A stretch of DNA of 64,000 nucleotides from Pyrrhosoma nymphula (GCA_963573305.1 OY754334.1:33349614-33413613); one strand, 5' to 3'; counted from the stretch's first letter, positions 9,310 to 24,500 are shown. The notes: generated by a model from the sequence alone, not told the origin. A program made the numbers and translations.

Positions 9310-12075
9310 TTAAAAAATGCGTGCCTACATTCCGTTCATCCTAGTGGCTCGGTTCAGAATTTAGCCTTATGCTAATCAGTTATGCGAGTCTACACTTGTT
9401 AGTAAGACGGAGGAGGTTAGTTAGGAGTTTGACTCGCTAATAGTACCTGTCCTAGCCGGCACTTCTTTGTTATTAGCTCGGAAGTGTCACTGATCATTAA
9501 GGTTATTTCAATATGTAGAGGGGATTTTTTAATGTGAGGAAAAAAACATGAAAATTCAGACGGATGTAATTTTGAATTGCATAAAGGGGGCTGAAACTGC
9601 TCTTAGCCGGACAAAACTAGCCAAAGAACACCTCATATGCCTCGAGTGAAACAACGGAATGTTGGGTGGAATGGAATCTTTTTGACGGAAGAAGACCCGA
9701 AAGAATTCGCGTAGCTAAGGAACTATGGAAATGCAGCTGATCTTACAAAGAATATTTTTCCCTCTCAGACTTTCCAAAATTTTTAATATTTTTTCCTTTC
9801 AGTTACCATTCTTTTTTCCTTCGGCACGCTCCTAAAATATGAATGGTGGAACGGTACGGGTTTTTTCAGTCCGTAAATTAACTTTTTTTAGCCCGAAACC
9901 GGACGCTATTTCAATATGTTTTTCTACGCTACGGCTATGCGTCCCTTGTAAAAACATCTCACTTTGCCTTTGCTCTAAAAATACAGGCAAGGTAGATCCT
10001 TGCCCTTGCGCAGAACATAGTTATCTTGGTAAGGGAGTTTTGCAAGGTTTACACTCTTATTTTTCAGCATAAGGGATTTTGCACAGTAAAGAACATTTGC
10101 TATCATATTTCTATCATAGTTAAATTAGGATTGGTGATGGGCTAGGTGAAAATATATTGCTATTTAGTACATGTGAAAATTATTTCTTTCCGAGAAAATG
10201 GGAAAAGCCTATTGAAATTTGTACTTTTAATCCTTACGTTTGGAGTGGAAGAATGTGCTTGAATTATGTTTTGCCCTGCATGCCCTGAATTTATATTGCT
10301 GTATCAATCTTTTCCTTGGGAAAGAATTTTTCCATTCTTTTGTTTTCATTCACTGTAATTAGTTGCCTGTAGGGGTGCAATAATATAGGAATAATGGTAT
10401 TAAGTCTCCATTTACCATTTAATTTCTGGAAACGAGATTGTAACCATACTTTTCTATAAATTAATTCAATTAGTTAGATTCATTTGAGACGCAAAACACT
10501 CGAATTCGGCGCAACAAGTTCTGATGTTCATTTTCTTCCCACTACATCATATTCAATATGAGTGACTGATATTTTATACCTGATGATGCCTTATAACAGT
10601 TGAACGCGTACCGATTGCGTGAAGGAAATCTGTTGTGTTTTCATCCCATTTTTTTAAACGAGAATCGGAAACTTCCGCGAAATGATACGTGAGACATCAG
10701 TTTACCATGGTTACCAATTCAGGCGAGTGAAAATTGTTGTTAGATTTGAATGGTGCATTTTTACTGTCGGATTTCATAGTAATTACTTACAAGAAGCCAT
10801 AAATTCCCAACTTATTGATCCTTGAATGGTGATCCCTTAACGATAACATTTTGAAATCAAAGCGAGGCCTCTCTGAGTAACATATTAATATTTCATACGG
10901 TCATGGTTGTGAACGCATTTTTTTTTAGAGATATCATGCTTTTCTATGCTATCGATAGACCGGAAATTTCATAAAGAATGAATCTTGTTTCTCGTATCCC
11001 ACCGCATTGCATGAATAGGCTCATTGCCGCTGGGAAAATGGGCTTCTTTTCAGGAGAGAATTCCAGTTTATGAGAAAGTTTTACAGGTCCGTGACATCTC
11101 ATATTGATGCCACGAGAACAGCTTCTTTCACAATGACAGTCGTTTATTAATATATAGTTAAACAATATTTTATTTCTGCATTGACTGCCTTGTGCCTTAA
11201 TAACAACTGATATAACTTCCATCCTTATGATTATTCTTCTACTGCGTAACTAATTTTTTCCCTCGGCCATGTGTGATCATGTTCCAAAAAAAGAGAATAA
11301 CATTTATTTGTCTAGGGAATTTTATGAATACAATACCTATGATGAACTAGAGAGCATACATGAAAGAATGCATGGATGTGACTGAAGCAATGCAATAAAA
11401 TATTTATCTGCTCTACGTGGGTATCACCCATGGAGCAAATGTAGGCACAAAATATGATTTTTTGCACAACAATATGGTCAAATACGATATAATCATGAAT
11501 ATACAAGACACATATGTAAGTAAATAAAACTAATCTTATGCACACTACAGTGGTTTATCAGAAAATCACACTCACTTCGTATCACGAAGAGAGACATACA
11601 ATTTGTCTTTAAATTTATGCATGAAACCCGTGTATTTCATATTTTGGGGCAACTTTTTCATAGTTTGGAGGCGATGATTAAAAATGATTTAAGATAAATA
11701 TTGGTTCGGGGAATCGGGTAGTGTAAATAACATGAGTTCGCACGAGATGTCTTCTGGGTGATTTTAGACCTAAATTTAATCATTTCGGAGAGTTAATTCG
11801 GCGTTCCCTACCGGAATAGTTTAAAGAGAAAGGCTCCTAATTTGTGTCTCATTCTGTCACGAAGTAAAGTAAAGATATATTCAAAGGAGGTATGCAAGGT
11901 AAGTATGGATGGCATAATTAAATTGGGGCAGTTTAACATTCCTATTAGCGAGAATCGAGGTATTTTGGTTGTCCCCACACCGGAATGGAACAGCTTAATT
12001 GGTTTGTGTGTGTGTGCTCTAAAGAAGTAATACACCATCTTCAGCTTTATTTTCAAAGGGTACATATTTATATTA
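9310..12075. other. No gene recognised
   Basis: Unremarkable AT-rich DNA. Open frames at 9839-10072, 10944-11222 (minus), 11312-11545 (minus) and 11808-12089 (minus) have no motif. A (GT)6 run sits at about 12006. Confidence 0.45.
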
Positions 12076-12082
12076 ATTGCGG

Positions 12083-12625
12083 CTGGCAACGGAGCGTATT
12101 TGAAAATCTTAAGAAGTTGAAAATTAGACTGGTTAGAAGAAATACTAAATGTAAAATAACTTTAATCAGACATGTTGTCACTTACGGATGTGAATGCTGG
12201 ACATTATCAACAGCTGTGGTACATGCGCTTAGGTGTTTTGAGAGAAAAATCCTACGCGGAATGTTTGGTCCCATGCAAGAAATCGGAGTTTTTCGAATGC
12301 GTTGGAACGAAGAGCTTGACAACCTAATCGATGGTCAAGACATTGTGAGGTTTACCAAATCACAGAAACTCAGATAGATGGGACCCTTGACAAGAATACC
12401 AGAAGAGATATTGGCCAAACGAGTATGGGAGGGAAGATTATTCAACGTAAGAAGAAGAGGACGCCCACACCTGAAATGGCTGGATGGAGTGGAGGCCGAC
12501 CTGGTTGCTATGAGTGTAAGAGAATGGAGAGAGAAGGTCATTATTAGAGAGGAGTGGAGGAAGAATGCTGCGTAGGACGAAGCCAACAGAAGGCTGTAGC
12601 GCCAGTGGAAGGAAGAAGAAAGGAA
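12083..12625 (+). pseudogene. RTE-like non-LTR retrotransposon ORF, C-terminal part
   Basis: After the polymerase core these ORFs have a conserved tail, and here it reads HVVTYGCECWTL, then LRCFERKILRGMFGP, then DNLIDGQDIVRFTKSQKLR. A TAG stop follows at 12375-12377 exactly where the family has the Trp of LRW.GHV. The same frame goes on with RIPEEILAKRVWEGRLFNVR, RRGRPHLKWLDGVEADL and WREKVIIREEWRKNAA, which is the end of the protein. It is therefore a 5'-truncated copy, typical for target-primed insertion, with a single visible nonsense change over about 165 codons. No poly-A or microsatellite tail is clear. The exact clade (RTE versus related) is uncertain. Confidence 0.85.
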
Positions 12626-12629
12626 GGAC

Positions 12630-15600
12630 ATATTTTTAGGAAGTTTATACTGTACTGTAATCCTGTAGCTAAGTGTCAACTCATACATATGAATGTGTTA
12701 CCAATTAGCTTTGTCCAGCTTGCTATCCATATCTGTGATGGCATTCGAAACTAATGAAGAACTAGATATTGAGACACACGAGGAGGAAATTTAGGTGTAA
12801 TTTCATACCTACTTCAATGCGCTCGCCTTTTTATGCAGGGGGTTCATGTTGGATTCCGTCCATTGTATCTTTCTGTGAGTGCCATTTGTAAACTTTTTAC
12901 TAAGAAAAGTAAGCTCAAAACACAAGGTTCGAAAGTGTGACCCTTTGCATACGTGTTTTGGGCACTTTTCTCAAGGCAAATCTGGCTGAGTTTCGTAGAT
13001 TTCATTCTGAGCACTTGTAACTTACTCATTGTATTCGAAAAATTATGAAATGCCGTCATTATGGTTAATTTATTATCTTGGATCACATTTTCAGTCTTTA
13101 ACGGTAGTGCAAAGCTGTCGAAGCATAGTTTTTTTTACCACTGCATGAAGGTTTTGATTGCGTTGATTTATCATACACACTTGATGGTGCATAAATTTAT
13201 TTTACATCATCAGCAGTCATCATCCGGATATAGAATTTATGCAATCCTCGACTTTACTTGCCAATCAGCTGGCTGCATCGTTCCTGCATAAGTCTTCACT
13301 AAGACTTCCTTCATAATTGGCCTGATGTAGCCCTCCCATGCTCATTCTCCCTTATTCTGACCATTCATCTCTCCTCCTACGGTAGTTTTCAAGAGCATGT
13401 TGAGCCGTGAAATTTTAGATAAGTTTTTCCGAGCGATACCAATCCACTTTATTTAAAAAATTGCCAATTTACAAATTCAGGTTTGAAAATAACCTTTTTA
13501 CATGTGAATAACCGTGTCAATCTTTCATGACGAAGCATATGCTCTCATATTTAGTCCTTACATTACAATTTAAAATGCCAGTAAGCAACTACCCCAGTAG
13601 GCGATCTGTATAGCAAGACTGATCAACTTCGAATGAGTTAAATCTACGGGCAGTTGGCTGGAGAGTAATGGTTTTCCAAATCAAACATCCCAGGTCTGCT
13701 GCCTCTGACGATGGAAAATACATCGTAGACCTTTTACTGCATTCATAAATATAGTTTTTTTTTAGGATATGGGAGTTGATAAATCTAATCATTACGAATT
13801 TATCTATTGAGTGCCATAAATCTGAATGTCCCAGGCCGTATTTAGCTAATGTTCTATATCCATATCTATTCTGCCAAATGACCGTTGTAATACTTTGGTT
13901 AGTCACGTTTTCCCTTCGATCATAAGTTTCCTAATTTTTAATAAAAAAGGAAAAGTGTTTTGATGGAGCGCGACTCTTTTTTCTCATTAGGAAGTGTAGA
14001 TTAATAAAAGAAAAAGGAGACTTCATATCTCGGACTGGCATCAAATTGACCATCGGGCGCTGAAAATTTCCTCCCTCTGTTCATGGCTTCCCTTACAATA
14101 CTGATCCGATCTTATCACGTCATGATCACCCAGCCCCCTTCCAGAGCTTTGCCTTGCCCGTACTACTCACCATTAACTAATTTCCTCCCGTTTCAATCCA
14201 CCAACCAAAGTCTTCTTATGATGATGAAAAAAAGAACAGCAGGTTTATCACAGCGTCAATCCCATTGAATTTTTTCATCTGGTTCCTTACTCTGAAAGGT
14301 AATACTACGCCGAGGGAAGGTGAAGGATTGCCTTGGAATGCTGTTTCACCGCGGAAGAACAATAATGATTTAAGATGAAATCATGCCTTTATTTTTATTT
14401 ATATTGCAATACCATCTTACGAAAAATTATCCACAGGCTGAGAGTCCCACCACAGTATAGAAAATCATTAAAATGAATCTCCCATTAACACAAATCGTGT
14501 CGAAGGGTGAACTGTATCGACAGAAATATCATTTTTGTAATTTTCTTGACAAAATATCATGAGAACAAGAAAGAGATAATGAGAGGAAACATTAGTTATT
14601 TGGGGAGTAATTAAAGAAGAAAAATAACTATGAAACATGGATTGCAAAAACTGGAGGAGTGGAAGAATTTTTCCCACCTGGGAGATAGGATCAACAGTGA
14701 TGGAAGAAGCAGGGAAGATATATTTCATGCAGAGTAGCCCAAGCAAAGAAGACTTTTTCTCAGAAGACGTGTCTACTAGGGGAAAGACCTACTGAGATGG
14801 AAACACTGCATTGGTTCCTGGAGATGACCGAAGTTAGGCATTGTTCCGCTTGCCTCTAAGTCATAGGGGCGATCTTCCAGTTTTTTACGAATCTTGCTGC
14901 CTCAGTGTACGATTGGCTAACGGTGAAAAGACTTTGTCTTTGAAGTAAGTTATACTTAAGTGCTAATATATATTAAAAGAGGTTACCTCAAACAGCCAGT
15001 AACGTAAACTTGTGAGGATTTGGGCACTTAATTTAAACCCACGTTTGGAGCATGTCCGTATGTATCAGTGAAGCTATGACGACAACAGTAACCGAACAGA
15101 GAAGATTTATAGCAATTGAAAAGAGTTATTATCGATGAATGATGAAGATTTTAATGATTGGAGAGAATCGTTAATAAAACTATCCTGCGAAGAGCAAGAG
15201 ATGAAGCTTAGTGAATCCGGCGAAGTATAGTGTGGAAATTGATTGTTTGAATTCTGATATATTATGATCTTCTGAAAACAATACCAGATTGACTGATATA
15301 GTGTCGAGGATCTGTTCTGTAATCATGAAACAGAGCTAGCTGTTTTCCTCTCAGATGATTCAATTTAACGACACGTATTACAGGACGACAGTATAAACTT
15401 AATTTTCAAGTGAATTCAAGGTATCAGTGCATTGGCTTCACTGGCAAGTGTAAAACGATGCAAAACAACCGTTTACGTCTTAAACTATAACTACTTAAAA
15501 TTTGAGGGAGTCTCTGTATTCATCCATACTGGAAGGTACAGCAAATGAGAAGGTTCACTGAGGAAGACCAAGGCTCTAGTTTTTTTATTGGCTCATAGAC

Positions 15601-15705
15601 GTGCATTGTTTTTTTGTAGCAAGTTACAAAATACAGTTACTCATATGTCATTAAAATTTATATACTATCCAGAAATTCCTGTACAGAGCGAGCAATTATG
15701 AATTA
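12630..15705. other. No gene recognised
   Basis: AT-rich. A minus-strand open frame of 105 codons (13589-13906) is unrecognised. CATCAGCAGTCATCATCC near 13206 and a C/T-rich patch at 13320-13390 hold nothing identifiable. Confidence 0.45.
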
Positions 15706-15711
15706 GGTGAT

Positions 15712-15855
15712 TAAATAATTTATTTATTTTCAATTTCATCGAAAGCTCTCGATAAGGCCTTTTACATCGGGCTCTGTAACATGTTATGAGGAAGGAAAAC
15801 ACACATCCATGTAGTGGGTGGCGAAAGGTCCACCCAGGTGGGTGTCGAACCTGCA
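15712..15855 (-). repeat. SINE copy (family 2), 5'-truncated
   Basis: Read on the minus strand: the B box GGTTCGACACC, then CACCTGG, then CCGATGTAAAAGGCC, then AGCTTTCGATGAAATTG and an AATAAATAAAT tail. The + strand copy at 30159 has the same order (GGTTCGAGTCCCACCTGG, CCGATGTAAAGGCC, AGCTGTTTTCGGTGAATG, TAAATAATAAA). The A-box half is missing here. Confidence 0.65.
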
Positions 15856-15859
15856 ATAA

Positions 15860-18390
15860 ATTTAAGTATAGCCGAGATGTCTTTTATTTATTAGCAGTTT
15901 GTCATATGTAGATGAGCATTCATATTTGTAGTCCCTTTGGAATGAACCGAGTGATATCCGAGCATGAATATCTCTGTTTCTCTTAGTGATGAAGAGCTTC
16001 ATTGATACTGAAGCCGTCAATGTCGTCATTACATGAAAGAAATCTTGAAGGATATCAAAATGAGGAATTATGACGGAATGTAGAAATCAGCTGATGAGAG
16101 AATGGACCAGAGGTAAACTGCGGCAAATGAATCCTCAGATGGGTGACTGTTGTTGATGATAGGAGATCGATGTGATGAATAAGGAAGGGAACGTAACGTT
16201 CGCAAGACGGTGAGGATAAAAAGGTCCTGGCAAAGGAGTTTACACTCCACTCTGATCTCTTTACTCATTTCCCGGAGGAGAGCAAGGGAACAAATAGTGG
16301 GAGGAGGTTAGTTTCCAGTCGGAGTGTCTGTGGGGGAAGGGATAAGGGGTGCAGGGAGTGGATCTCTTGGACTAAGAAACCTCTCAGCCGGGAAAATTCT
16401 TGAATCTAGAAAAATACGCTCACCGACACGAATTCGTGTACATCAGCCCATTCGTTTCATCATCCTAGCACAATGAACCTTTTTTTGAGCTACTCCCATG
16501 ACAGAAGATATCCTCCTAGACGAGATTATAGAGAAATCTGGAGGAAAACAAAAATGTGCAGTAGCGAAAATGGAAGCGGCCAACGTTGCTCCATTGCTCA
16601 TTTCATTACGTGGCCTCTACTCCTAGCAACCACTGTATTTTTCTTATTCTTTCCTGCCTTCCCCCTTTATCATTTTTTTTGTTTATTTGCGCTCTCTGAC
16701 CTAAGAGGTTTATTGCATCTACCCTGGGTGTTTTACCTCGGCTGGCTCACTACTTCCTTCCTCGAGAGCAGATTTTTTCGAATTATCTCTTTGTGTTTGC
16801 AACGAAGTTTGGCTTCCTGCAGAGTGCAGCGGGCAAGGAGTTTCGTTGGAAAGGAGTTCGCTCCAAATGGTGTAATGTGAGGTAGAAAGCTAACTTGGCT
16901 AAATGAATGGCCCGGAGATGCTGTAACCTTCGTATCTCATTCAGCATTAAGGCTATTTATAGTGTTCCTTGGGATCTAAATATCATTTTTACCACGCTTA
17001 AGTGCGAGAATAGCTGTCACTTTTTCAAATTACAAGATTTACTATGATCTTTTCAAATTGTTGAAATGAAAACTGTACGTCATTTGTTGTTTCAATTTTT
17101 TTTCCCATTTTTGTCTTTTGAAATCCAAGTAAATTAGTTCTAACATTTCGCTATGCAATTTATTTGGTGTTGGTCATTAATGTTTTAGCAATTAGGATGG
17201 TTGAACTTATTTTAAAGCTTAAGATTTTTTTAGAATAAGTAGTTGCCGCGTACGGAATTACGCTCAATAATTTAGCTCAGAGTGGCGTGGATAAAATTTT
17301 AGATGGAATAATCATGTACTTAAGGATTGATTCAACTTATTCGGAAAAATTGTACCCTATGGTTGATTGAAGAATAGCACCGAAACGAGTGTCTTGCGGT
17401 TATTCAAAACAAGGATTTATCCGAGTGCATCCCTCTATCTTTAGTAACTGAATCATTATGAGAGTAGTTTTTTTTAAATATAGGTGTGTTCATCTTATGT
17501 AAATTATTTTGCACCATTGCATTACCATTCAACATATGCAAATTAGTTTGCACAACGGAGGCTTCAGTTTTTAGTCAATTATGCAATTAATGTTGTTATT
17601 GAAAATTCAACTGATTTTGTAATGTCATAAGTCTTTCCGGCGTCTTTTTAGTAGCTCTTTAACGATTTAAATAATTTATGGAGTTGTTTGGGAAAATGTA
17701 CGTAAAATAAAGTGACAACTATAAAAGCAATAAAAATATATTTCCTCGTTGCTGCGCCTGCTGCCAAATTTTTTGCATTGCTTTTTTCGCTCATTGCTGT
17801 AAAAAATTCTGTTCCGGTTATTCGATTATTCTCAACCCATCCCATGCAATTCATTCTCATCAGTGTCAACGTTTATTTTTGGCAAAATAATCCTGAAATA
17901 TTTACTCGAAGAATTTTCTTTCCCACTCACTTTACATTTAAATGCTCGAGACGAAGAATTAGGAATGAAGATAATTGGATAAAATGTGCTATATTCGCAT
18001 TTTCAATCGTCTTCGCTCAGTTCTTCTTTACGTCGTCTTGTGTAAATAGTACCCGATTGTTAGGAGAAGGCTTTTAAACTAATACTGTTTGGAGAGTGGA
18101 CTGGAATTTAATCTGATGAGTGAAGAGGAGTGTTTTTAAGAGACTCAAGGTAAATTCATTTATTCCTTCCAATAAATCTCATCCATTTAGCGATAGTTTT
18201 ACTATTCAACTTCATTTACTTGGAGTGCTTGCTTCTATGACTGACGTAGGCTATTGCATGTTAGTCATATCTGAACTAGGTATAACGCGGATGACACTTA
18301 AAGGATTAAGACGCCCGATGCTTTCAGTTTGTTTGATGAAAATCCCCGTACACTTCTTCCTCCAGAGTTGAGGAACACTGGAATTCCGGT
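15860..18390. other. No gene recognised
   Basis: A purine-rich patch lies at 16240-16370. Open frames of 135 codons (16473-16880) and 121 codons (17712-18077) are hydrophobic, low in complexity and unrecognised. Near 17500-17560 the words TAAATTATTTTGCAC and GCAAATTAGTTTGCAC form a short direct repeat. Confidence 0.45.
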
Positions 18391-18394
18391 CCCT

Positions 18395-18525
18395 ACTTGG
18401 GTGCTACATGGAGATCACTTTGAGTATATCACCCCGTCCGTTGGATGGGACGTTTAAACCGTGGACCCCTAGCCGCCTTTCGATACGAAATAGGCTCATT
18501 CCGACGCCATGTAGTTGAGAACTAT
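18395..18525 (+). repeat. SINE body fragment (family 3)
   Basis: CCGTCCGTTGGATGGGACGT, then TTAAACCGTGGACCCC, GCCGCCTTTCGAT, GGCTCATTCCGACGCC. The same ordered words occur at 45600-45690 and, on the minus strand, at 63600-63720. The tRNA-like head is not recognisable here. Confidence 0.6.
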
Positions 18526-18529
18526 GTAG

Positions 18530-21500
18530 CTTGGGAAATATTAATTTCCTTCAAGGAATTGCTGGAAAAGTGGAATAATCCAATGACTCTTCTTTGAATA
18601 CTCTTTCTCTAGGAAGGGATAAAGAATAAAAAGTATTAAATTTGCTTGGAAAACGATTGTGAAGAGTTGAAGTACTAACGCATTACGGTTGTTAAATTAT
18701 GAGTAATTTCTTAGATAATATTTGAGTATTTTACGGAATTATTTCAAGAATGGCAAAAATTATTTGAAGATTGCGGAGACGTTATCGAGAAATATAATGG
18801 TTATAGAAAAGTTGTAGCAATTTTGAAATCATTTTTGTCAAAATTGCAATAATGGACTGAAAGGGTAACTCTAATAAACGAACTGAAAGGTAAGGCTCTA
18901 TTCATCATCTCTAAAATCACACCCCAATTAAGCGAATCTTTTAGATCTCCGAAAAAATTGGAATAATATTGAACCTAGTTGAGTGGAATAGATATCGAAT
19001 AGAAATATTAACTTGATGAAGCATGAACTTCAACATTGACGGAGAATTATGGAAATTATGATTAGACCTGAGTGTATCAGCGGAGTTCAGTGGAAATAAA
19101 AGGCCTTAAGGAAAAGCAGGAGGAGGAGGCTTTACACATTGAAATTAAACAAGGTACCTTTGTTGAGAAATCTATGATAATATATTGAGTTTAAAAATTA
19201 TTTTTAATCCGACTTCAGCTGTTAATTATTCGGAAATTAAATCATGCTGTTTTAAAAAATGGTATGAAGAGAAATTTATTAAAGAAACAGTAAAAATAAT
19301 GATAGCTAATTTTTTCTCATATGCAATTCGATCTCTTGTACCTGCCCCACCAGATATAAACTTCTTCAACGCCCCCTTAATTTATTTTTTAGCGCCTTCT
19401 TCCACTTTGTGCACCACCGTATTTCCTCCTGCAATGAAATACTTTCCGCCCTTTTAGTGACTCCGCTGTCCACTCATAGGAACATCATTGATCTACCCTT
19501 TCTTCATTCTGCCGCAAACGGTAACTTGAGATCGACTCACATCCTCCCGTATTTCCCTCTCTTTACTCCTGCTGGTGCCTTGCACAGCGGTCACCCACTC
19601 CTCTAATCAAAATTTCGTCTTTTTCTCTCACAGCGATCTCCTTTTTACCGGCTCCCTATATTGCGTAGACCATCTCGTCCACCCACACTTCTGTAGACCC
19701 TTCCCTACCCTTCTGTAATTACAACATCCTAATTAGAAATGCAGTTATCTCCTAATCCTCCTTATCTGGCTAACATTCTTTTGCATGCAAAGTAAATACT
19801 GTTGATTATATGTAGTATATTTTCTTCCTTTTTAATTCACTACAATTATTTATAGTTTTATTGGTTCAATACTAGGGTAAATTATGGCTTTTTTTGGATA
19901 TCTGCTAAGTAAATCCAAATTAAATTAAACATCTTCTTTCCATATGAATTTCGATGGATGGATGGGAGGAGTAGTTGCAAACGAGGAGATGCTTCCAGTT
20001 GCAGGAGTATTATAATTTCAAGTTCAAATGAGGGAGTAAAACACTTTAGCTCTTTGATAATTTAGTCTACATCATCAGCAATTATATTCTTTGGTTATTA
20101 TACTTACTAATCAGAGTCTTGTATTATAATTACAATTAATTCATGATTCAGCATCTGTCCAATTAATACTGTGGGATCAAGAGCATTTTTCTTGTACTTG
20201 GGAGTCCTGTTGGAAAAGATGCCATTTCGGAAATTCTATCTAGCGTTTGTTAGTGTATTGAAAAATTCAGATTTTATTTTCTTCAAAAAATAATTTCCAC
20301 GGGTCGCATTTTTTTTAAAGAAAGTAAACTTAGAGGTATTAATTTAAGTATAAATTTGCTTAAAATATTTGTAATCGTTCTTCTGAGGATGAAGAGACAC
20401 GATTTGACGAATAGAGAATCCCGCTAGATTGTGGTTTAGTTTGACAAGTAGTGGACGTAGAATGTTAAAAAATATATCGGTGTGTTGAAAGAAGAAAAAA
20501 ATGTTCGCTGATAGTGAAGAGCGGAATAGTATTTTACTAATTTAGTAAGTAAAGCAACGTTTGAGTGTTTTAAATGCAGAGTTGCTTTTTTCTGATTTAG
20601 AGTGGTATTTATTTGCATTAATAATGAAAGCCTTCTGCATCAAAGTGGCCCTACAAACATTTTTATTCTCCGAGAATCAATATCTCATTGCCAGGCGTAG
20701 AGGCTACGCACAACCTCTGTCTATTCGAATACAGAAAATGATGGACGTGATGCAGCTGAGATTGGTTTCAATTAGCCTAAAATACTATGAACCATTCTCT
20801 TCTCAGTCATTCAAACGGGGAATCTTCTTCTGTCCTATTAGGATGTATATTACGTTTGCTTTTAATGTCAGGAATTTTTAGGACTTCAGTATTCTAGAGT
20901 ATCTCAAAATATATGCGATTTTATTTATTGCACTAATGTAGTGCGTTTGCCATTGTATCAATTTCAATTAAAACAATAAATGAGGAGATATATTTATCTC
21001 AATGAAATATAAGCGGATTTGCATAATCCTACTCCGACAGTAATCTGAAGTACTCCTTACGCAGAAGTAAGAATAGCGCAGAGTTAGGATGGAGAAATGA
21101 TAGCGAAGGTAGTGAAAACTTGACGCCGTTATTTGTGAACCATATGGTGTTTGTGTGAATGAGCAGAGTTTGAAAAACCATAGTCGGAGAAATCTGTTCT
21201 GGATTAGTGGGAAAAAGACCACGGGGAAAAACTATTCGAAAAAAACATTTGGATAAAAATACTTAGCATTTTCTTAATGGAGAAAATCATCAGTTATTCA
21301 TAATTTATTTAATTTTCTCGGTATCGTATTTGAGATTTGTGAGTGTAGATTATCTAATACTTTGAAACTTAATGAAAGATTTCTAAAATCCCTAATAATA
21401 TTTATTGCTTGAATTTAGTGGGTCAGCAGAATTCCATGAGAGAAGTGAATGAAGTTATGCAGAGTAAAGTTTGTTGAACAAACTTAAAGCAACCTGCTAT

Positions 21501-24500
21501 AAAGTATGACTTTCCTGTTTGCAAAATTAAACCCTGGCACCTCAAGAGTTTGTGTAACATAATTTGTAATTGCAGCACTAAATTATTTTTATGTAATTTG
21601 TAATGACAGTAATCTCAGTGTGCTGAGGGCTGTGCTGTCCCAGTGCTCAATCGTTGCACCTTTTTCCCCGAGGTGCCGTCTTTCGCACCGGCATTCTACT
21701 TTTTCCCTGAATTCCAGTTGATTCCCATTATTCAGATCTTATCGAAAGTTTGTCTGGATCTTAGAGGAGTTATAGCGATGCGACAGACGCACGCAGCCCT
21801 CCCATTAGGGCCCTCGGGTCTTTTTTTCTTTCGTCCCCCCTCCCCTACACAAAGCTAATGATCGCCCTGAAAGCCACTGAGGCTGGAATAAGAGGAGCGG
21901 TCGGTGGGAGTGGTAGGGTTGGAGATAGAAAGGGGTATGACGGCTGGAGACGGAGAAAGAAACCGAAGAATAGACAGACGATAGGTCGGAGAGGTTAAGA
22001 GAGTTGATCGAAAAAGTTTCGGTGGAAGCTGACAGCAGTAATAAACCTCCGGAGTATTCTTTGATGTATTGAGAAAAGCGGTAAAAAGGACAAGCAGATA
22101 GTATTAAAAATGAGTGAGGCGATAATGAAAGTTAAGAAAAATGATTGAAGGTTTGATGTTATAGCTGAAGCATTTGTGTTGAACGAGCGCTGGAAGGTAA
22201 TAATGGAGCTCTCTATAATAATTTTTAAGCACTGAAATATTACTCGTTTATCCTTTCCTTTGTTAACCATTAATTGCATATCAATATATCATAGTAAATC
22301 AAAGATTATATTTCCAAAAATGCTGTAAGGATAGGATAATAATAAGGCTCAAAAGTAATATGCAATGAAAAAAAGCTACTTATGTTTCCCACTGGACGGG
22401 GTCATTTTTGTTTATTTTTTCCTGTTAAATCACTGAATTTAACGCTCCTAAGTGCGCGTTGTGTTTGAAAAAATATTCATGACTCACCATTGTAGAAACT
22501 TTTCTCGTCAACGCCTTTGGGTATAACATGCCTTGCGAAGTTTTTCTTTCTCTATTTGTTCAATTTTCACTCTCAGTGCAAGCAGAAGTATACCACCTAG
22601 GCGTAGGCCAAGGTATGAGTAACTAAAATGGGAACAACGTCGTCGATATCGTGTTAAAAACTGAATTACCATATCAAATCTAAAAGGATTTGTGTGTGAA
22701 TATCATGGAAAGGGGGTGGATTTTTACAGATTTTGTGTATTGTCTGTTGTGTAAGGTTCCTTCGTGATACGGAAATTAGGTTGCTTAAAACGTTAAAAGA
22801 CATTGATATCTAGTGATATAGTATTTGAAAATTGCCTTGGGTTAAATAAGATCAAGTGAGCTAGCCTGTGGTGTATTGCGTTGGTACTAACGAACGTAAG
22901 TGCTGCATGGGTGGATTTAAATATCCCTCTGCATCCAACTCACATGTTTTCCGTGAAGTTGGTGAAATGAGACGTTTCTGGTTTGACATTTCCTAGTTGG
23001 TTGACAATTGGCGGAGGTGGAAATGGAGGATAGTGGACGGAATACTGCACTTAAAATAATATCCAGTTTCCAACCAAATAGGGATCGAGATTATCTGGAA
23101 AAATTTCTGCAACTCAAATCATACCCAGACTATCAGGATGGGAAAGCGTAGCCTCCAGATGAACTCTAGCCACCATACCTCTCCTTGACCCTGTCCCTAA
23201 ACATTTTGAAATACAATTTTATTATTAGTCTGAAAACATAAATCATAAAGCTTGTGCTCGTTCATAATTTTAGCATTCATTTTCTACTGACGCATAGTTT
23301 GGGGCAAATATTTCCTCTTCAGCTCTAGTTTCACAGTTATTATCTACGTAAGAAGTTAGCAGACCTGATAAAACAGGAAAGGAGAATTAACAGGTTAGCA
23401 AAAATGCTTTGTTCCCTGGATATTATAAGAAAATACTCTAAAAGGCTTTCATTGACTACAGCAATCACCATCGGAGAGTAGTTACTATAAAAAATAACTT
23501 ATAGTTGCTAGTTAGTTAGATCGCGTTGGTGGATTTCCTCTTAAAAGAAAAGCTTGAAACAGAAGCAGTTATAAAAACGCTAAAGCGTATGAGTCAGCAA
23601 TACAATTAGGATTAGTTTCTTTAAGCTATAGAATTTGGTGTGGTTGCCTGCGTAGAAATGCTCTTTGAGGGAAAAAATAATGCAAATTATAGCACCATTA
23701 AATTCAATAAATTTGACACTCATGTGTATACAATTAGACTTGCTTAAGTATCAGTGTGGAAATAATTCGAAAACTATTTGCGGCATAGACGGCGAAAGTA
23801 AGGTTTACTAACAGATAATCAGGACAAGCCTTGCAAAATAATGATTCAAAGTACGTTAATGATTTAATCCAGGTTCTTGTTTAAAAAATCATAGTCCACC
23901 GATGTCGGCTGAAAGGAATTTTCCATTACCATGCGTGCAAATATTTCAACCTTCACCGTCGTAGCGAGTCACCAGTGTGAATTATAGCGCGATAGAGTAA
24001 AATATAGAATGAACTTCACTCTGCCATCTACTTTGGTCACTCCATCACGTCTTTGAGCAGAAGGCTTGGGATCATATATGCCTTTACCGATTTGACGTGC
24101 CACCGAAATATTTGCGGGAAAGTTTATCCAGCTGTGGGTTTTTTTATGCGACGCGTCAGTAACATATTACTACTATGCATGCGCAGTGCTCTCCTACTTT
24201 ATAACCTCACAATGCTTTGGTCCTTTTTGGGACCTTCGCACTCAATGTCATTTCCCTCGTATATCTTTCCCTTCCTTTGTCGGTCTTTTTAGCGCCTACC
24301 TTCCTCCACCTCCGATGACCTTTCTGCGGTACCCCGCAGTCCACCTTGAGTATATTCTGGCGCCAGCGTTTATAGCTTGTAACATTGTTACGTCATCAAA
24401 AACCTTCTTTCGAAATGAATAGTGAATTTGAGAGAGTTATAGGGTGAGAGGGTGAAACAAAGGTGAAAGGGAGGTGTAAAAAACAGGGAAAGGCATTTAT